Of a stretch of 64,000 nt of DNA, positions 60,687-64,000 are shown in pieces. Source of the stretch: Arthrobacter sp. StoSoilB22 (GTDB taxonomy: Bacteria; Actinomycetota; Actinomycetes; Actinomycetales; Micrococcaceae). Positions within the stretch are counted from its first letter, which is position 1, and the number at the start of each line of letters is the position of its first letter. The position numbers were made by a program, and so were the translations under genes. The stretch is taken from assembly GCF_019977315.1 (NCBI RefSeq), contig NZ_AP024652.1, positions 620,001-684,000 on the forward strand, in the 5' to 3' direction. The notes under the pieces were generated by a model that saw nothing but the letters and a program-made list of their open reading frames with translations, had not been told where the DNA came from and did not search any database.

Positions 60687-62253
60687 CCGGGAAGTACTTC
60701 TCCAGGAAGTCGGTCACCAGGTCTGCGCGCTCGTTTGCTTCAACCTCGGGGAAGCTGCCGTCGTTGAGGCAGAAGAAGTCCATGTGGCGCTTTGCCAGGA
60801 GCTTGGGCAGATAGTGCAGCCCGGCCCACATGGTGGAGTCCACATACCTGACCTTTGCGCTGGTCTGCGTGACGGCGCGGCCCGTGAGCAGGGCGTAGTA
60901 GTGATAGAACGAGTTGGTCACGGAAATGTTGTCCGCGGCCCGGAACCGGCTACCTGCGGTCTTCGCGAACTCGGCCGGGAATTCCTTCTCCATTTGTGCC
61001 ACCACACTCCTGCGCAGCGGCGCGGCCGTGTGCTCAAGGTGCCGGGTGGTGATTCGGCCAAAGCGCTCCCACAGCAACTTGCGGTTCACACGGGCTGCGT
61101 TCTCAAAACCGCTGCGTTCGGCGTCGTTCTCACCCAGGCCGATCCGGGTGTCGGCCTCGATGAACTTGGTGATGCCGCCGGGCGTGAAGAACATGTCAGG
61201 ACCCACGGGACGGCCAAAGAACATGTCGTCGTTGGAGTACAGGAAGTGCTCCGAGAGGTCCTTGATGTGGTGCAGCTGGCATTCCACGGCCTGGGAATTG
61301 TGGGTAGGCAGAACTGAGGGGTCGGCAAAGAATTCCTCGCTCCGGACGATGGTCACCGAAGGGTGGTCGGCCAGCCATTCCGGTGCGGGGGAGTCCGTTG
61401 CGATGAAGATCCGCCGGATCCACGGAGCGAACATATGCACTGAGCGCAGCGCGTACTTCAGCTCGTTGATTTGCCGGAAACGGGCTTCGTGGTCATCGCC
61501 CTCGCCGAGGACGGCGTCGGCTTGCTGTGCGCGCCTCCTGGCGATGTACTCGGGGTCGCTGCCGTCCACCCACGAGAAAACGATGTCGATGTCGAAATCG
61601 ATGTCGCTGGCGTGGTCCGCGAACATGTTTTCGATAGTGGGCCAAGACAGGCCATGCCTCTGAACCGTGCCTCGCACCGCGTCCTGACGCAACATGGTGC
61701 GGCGGGTCAGGGAGTTCTCCACAGGGAGTTCCAGGTGGTCGCCCTCGAACCTCCACAGCTCAAGCTGTACGCCCAGGGCGGGGCCGTACCAGAGACCGCC
61801 GCCGATCTCGACGCGCGGCCGGTACAGGCGGAAGATCCGGGCTTTCCGGTTTGCGGACAGCTCGCCATCTGCAACCAGCACCGAGGTCTTCTTTTTGGCA
61901 TCCACGGTCATGGAGTAGAACGGCTCATTGCGGAAAGCCGAGACCAGCGCCTCCCGGACGTCCTTGCGGGACTCCCAGTCCACGGCAATGACGGGCCGCT
62001 CATCATTTCCGCGCACCAGGATGAAGTCGATACCGGCAGCGTCCAAAGCGGCCCGAACAGCCAGGAGATCGGACACCATGGCCTGTTGCGGGGTCAGGTC
62101 GTCGTTGACCAGGGCGTACCGCCCGCGGTGACGAACGACGTCGGACCTGTGCTTAAGATGCGCGACGACGGCAGGCGAGATTGCCTCAGCAATCGTGTCC
62201 TCTTCGATGGACGGGCTGCCGTGGTAAATCGGATCGACCTGTGCTTGTGTGAT
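60664..62253 (-). CDS. Stealth family sugar phosphotransferase, start uncertain
   Basis: The C-terminal portion has conserved blocks CR1 [22 protein letters not shown]2 [20 protein letters not shown] followed by [16 protein letters not shown]3 [20 protein letters not shown], and CR4. This family transfers hexose-1-phosphate to make phosphate-linked capsule or wall polysaccharides. The N-terminal 200 residues are the actinobacterial extension. No ATG, GTG or TTG lies in frame between the HAD gene's stop and residue M at 62079. I chose ATC 62253, 8 nt after GGAG; a TTG at 62400 inside the HAD gene is the other option. Confidence 0.8.
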   Translation of the reverse strand: MTQAQVDPIYHGSPSIEEDTIAEAISPAVVAHLKHRSDVVRHRGRYALVNDDLTPQQAMVSDLLAVRAALDAAGIDFILVRGNDERPVIAVDWESRKDVREALVSAFRNEPFYSMTVDAKKKTSVLVADGELSANRKARIFRLYRPRVEIGGGLWYGPALGVQLELWRFEGDHLELPVENSLTRRTMLRQDAVRGTVQRHGLSWPTIENMFADHASDIDFDIDIVFSWVDGSDPEYIARRRAQQADAVLGEGDDHEARFRQINELKYALRSVHMFAPWIRRIFIATDSPAPEWLADHPSVTIVRSEEFFADPSVLPTHNSQAVECQLHHIKDLSEHFLYSNDDMFFGRPVGPDMFFTPGGITKFIEADTRIGLGENDAERSGFENAARVNRKLLWERFGRITTRHLEHTAAPLRRSVVAQMEKEFPAEFAKTAGSRFRAADNISVTNSFYHYYALLTGRAVTQTSAKVRYVDSTMWAGLHYLPKLLAKRHMDFFCLNDGSFPEVEANERADLVTDFLEKYFPVKAPWEK

Positions 62254-62320
62254 GGCTGTATCTCCGGGATCTTTGCGGTGCGGGTTGCTCTGAAACTCTA
62301 CAACTATGATGCGCTGGAAC

Positions 62321-63241
62321 TTAGATCGAAAGGGCCTCGCGCCAGCTGCGGAGGAATGCGCCGCCGGCGTCGTCGTGGATGACGTCGTCGGCCAGATCAA
62401 GGTCGGCCGCCGTCAGGATGGTGTAGGGCTTGACGGGTATGCCATCTGCCGGCCGGACGTCCACGTGCTTCACATCGTGATCGTTGTGGTGAAGCCAGTC
62501 TGCCATGGCGTAGTCCGTACGGGAATCACCCACAGTCCTCCAGGAGAGCGGGGTGATGCCCTGGGCCGCCAGGAGTTCAACGGCCCGGCTGGCCCCGAGG
62601 TCCTTGCCCAGGCGGACGGATTCGATGTCCGTGGAGATGATGGTGGGGTCCAGGCGGTAGTCCGCAGTGTCATCGGACTCCGGTGCGTGGTGGTCCAGGA
62701 TGGCGGCGTTGAGGCCGTGGCGTCCCATGATCTCCAGTGCATCGGCGTCGAAAAGCTTCTGCTCGGCCAGGTAGTCCTTGCTGGCCACGTCCACGTGCTG
62801 CTCCACCGAAACCATGGCGCGCTTGGTCTCATCGAAGAACATGTGCGCCGAGTAGTCCTCGGCAACAAGCCTGCGGATATCGTCCCCGTACGCTGCGGGC
62901 ACGGCGAGCTGGTGGTCCACATGGATGGGACCGGGCCCTTCTGCGGTGTAGCTGAACCAGACGGCGCCCTTCTCGCAGATTGCGTGAATGACAGTGTCAG
63001 CCGGCATGCCCGCCGCAATCATGGGCTCCATGACCTGCTCGCTGATAAACGCATCCGAGCGCCCCGTGTTGAAGATGACCGGTATGCCCGCGGCAGCCAG
63101 GGCCACCATGTCCGCAATGATGTCCGGCTTGACGTCGCGCGTCACAGGGCTGGCGATGGGACCATCGACGTCCAGCAGCAGCGCCAGCGCGGGCGTCGCA
63201 CGGGCAGCGGTCCGGTGAGTACCTTGGAGCGGTTGAGTCAT
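62321..63241 (-). CDS. HAD superfamily hydrolase
   Basis: The 306-residue protein has motif I LALLLDVDGPIASPV (nucleophile Asp), motif II VIFNTGRSDAFIS, and the late RTVGDSRTDYAMADWLHHND (acidic metal site). It has a Cof-like or trehalose-phosphate-phosphatase-like layout with a large C2 cap. The substrate is probably a sugar phosphate. It lies immediately upstream of the Stealth gene on the same strand, so the two may act in one polysaccharide pathway; the gap is about 67 nt if translation of the latter starts at 62253. Confidence 0.85.
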   Translation of the reverse strand: MTQPLQGTHRTAARATPALALLLDVDGPIASPVTRDVKPDIIADMVALAAAGIPVIFNTGRSDAFISEQVMEPMIAAGMPADTVIHAICEKGAVWFSYTAEGPGPIHVDHQLAVPAAYGDDIRRLVAEDYSAHMFFDETKRAMVSVEQHVDVASKDYLAEQKLFDADALEIMGRHGLNAAILDHHAPESDDTADYRLDPTIISTDIESVRLGKDLGASRAVELLAAQGITPLSWRTVGDSRTDYAMADWLHHNDHDVKHVDVRPADGIPVKPYTILTAADLDLADDVIHDDAGGAFLRSWREALSI

Positions 63242-63386
63242 GCCCCCATTCTGTCAGTCCCGGAGGTTCCCATCACAGCTATGACTTCTGTGACGCCATG
63301 CGAAGGTTAGTCACCTTTTGGCCACAACCTGCCTGTGCTGCGGGTCACAAGTTCCGTTAGCGCGGCATCTTCCATAGGCTTGCAGG

Positions 63387-63686
63387 GTGATCTTCAAAGC
63401 TGTGGGCGAGGGACGCCCGTACCCTGACCATGGATTCTCTGCGCCGCGGGACTGGGCTGCCCTGCCCCCGCGGCCCATCCGCCTCGATGAATTGGTGACC
63501 ACCAAACGGACCTTGGACCTGGAGGCGCTGTTGGCTGAGGACTCAACGTTCTTCGGTGATTTGTTCCCGCACGTGGTCCAGTATCAAGGGGTCATGTACC
63601 TCGAAGACGGACTTCACAGGGCGGTCCGAACCGCGCTCCACCAAAGGACAGCCATTCACGCACGTGTATTGGTAATCGATGGCTAG
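63387..63686 (+). CDS. conserved small protein, ParB/Srx-like motif
   Basis: The 99-residue protein starts at GTG 63387. Its C-terminal half has YQGVMYLEDGLHRAVRTALH, and the DGLHRA motif resembles the DGxHR of ParB/sulfiredoxin-fold proteins that bind nucleotide. N-terminal features are HGFSAPRDWAALPPRPIRLD and TKRTLDLEALLAEDSTFFGD. It overlaps the next gene by 8 nt. Actinobacterial copies commonly pair with a LytR C-terminal domain protein, as here. Its role is unknown. Confidence 0.7.
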   Translation: MIFKAVGEGRPYPDHGFSAPRDWAALPPRPIRLDELVTTKRTLDLEALLAEDSTFFGDLFPHVVQYQGVMYLEDGLHRAVRTALHQRTAIHARVLVIDG

Positions 63687-64000
63687 CAAGGGCAGGCGTC
63701 CCAAAGATGTGACGCAACTCCATGGACACCGGGTAGTCACAGGTCCCGAACTTCGGGCGACCTTTGCCGAGGACGAGCTGGCGCACAAAGGCCGCTTCCG
63801 GCGGAGGCTGTTCCATGGAATCGTCCTTGTCCTGTTGGTGGGTGTCATAGCTGCCGGCGCGGTGGGTGCGTGGGCGATCATGAACGGCGTGGTCAAGGTT
63901 CCCAGCGCCATCGCCAGCAAAGCTCCCATTAGCCTGTGTCCCTCCACCACGTTCGACTACGTCCCGAACGAGACCGTGACGCTCAACGTCTTCAATGCCA
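63679..64000 (+). CDS. LytR C-terminal domain membrane protein (partial)
   Basis: The ATG at 63679 overlaps the upstream stop by 8 nt; the frame is open to the window end (107 residues seen). It has a basic cytoplasmic part (about 1-46), one membrane helix (GIVLVLLVGVIAAGAVGAWA, 47-66), and an outer start CPSTTFDYVPNETVTLNVFN. The last segment matches the entry to a LytR_C domain (xTVxVNVxNxT). The domain is found on wall-polymer ligases and alone. The family call rests on this fragment. Confidence 0.75.
   Translation, partial: MASKGRRPKDVTQLHGHRVVTGPELRATFAEDELAHKGRFRRRLFHGIVLVLLVGVIAAGAVGAWAIMNGVVKVPSAIASKAPISLCPSTTFDYVPNETVTLNVFNA

Overview
The window is a high-GC, densely coding actinobacterial chromosome segment. 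Its gene content points to the Micrococcaceae, most likely Arthrobacter or Paenarthrobacter. The evidence is an ffs-dnaX-recR-lysC neighbourhood, purSQL, DUF4193, DUF1540 and DUF222-HNH proteins, a trifunctional-style putA, NgcEFG-like sugar uptake, and several genes with a TAnnnT -10 box only 6-7 nt before the start codon (leaderless type). I see no phage, insertion sequence, integron or CRISPR array. It reads as ordinary chromosome with accessory metabolic patches and a few decaying genes.

Layout. 1-7754: a Gfo/Idh/MocA dehydrogenase end, a DAO-type FAD oxidoreductase, two secreted proteins with SipW-type leaders (one TasA/camelysin-like), a broken DUF1801 gene, an AI-2E-family permease, and a coupled dehydrogenase-TetR-fucosidase operon behind a perfect 16-bp palindrome. 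7843-12924: a DUF222-HNH protein, a sigma factor with a coupled membrane protein, a CoA-binding protein, a deacetylase lipoprotein and an MmcQ protein. 13344-17107: an NgcEFG-like N-acetylglucosamine/diacetylchitobiose ABC operon plus a small monooxygenase. 17128-20895: DUF503, a glycosyltransferase remnant and a translationally coupled c-di-GMP operon (GGDEF, unknown, GGDEF-EAL).

20963-27315: purSQL, small proteins, Mn catalase and a 2-hydroxyacid dehydrogenase. 27499-35491: a secreted sialidase, a large secreted subtilase and, convergent to it, a three-gene operon with two subtilisin-inhibitor-like (SSI) proteins, one lipoprotein and one without a signal peptide. 35603-40520: an OhrR-type regulator and its operator, small proteins, DUF4193, and a GH3 glucosidase with a divergent TetR. 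40591-48241: lysC, DUF427, a membrane protein, a DHFR-like protein, recR, dnaX and the SRP RNA.

48333-64000: a NIF3-like domain protein, tRNA-Ser(GGA), an acyltransferase, a LysR regulator divergent from putA, an MpaB-like protein, an MFS pseudogene abutting a MarR gene, a wall-spanning M23 peptidase, glutathione peroxidase, a cyclic-nucleotide-type phosphodiesterase, a Stealth-family phosphotransferase with no conventional start codon, a HAD phosphatase, and the start of a LytR_C protein.

Sugar scavenging (fucosidase, sialidase, GH3, NgcEFG), peroxide defence (Mn catalase, GPx, OhrR) and proline catabolism suit a soil saprophyte. The most unusual local arrangement is the subtilase facing the SSI-like operon. 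I did not find an unmistakably new defence or mobile system. All calls rest on reading the sequence and on remembered family signatures; no database search was run.
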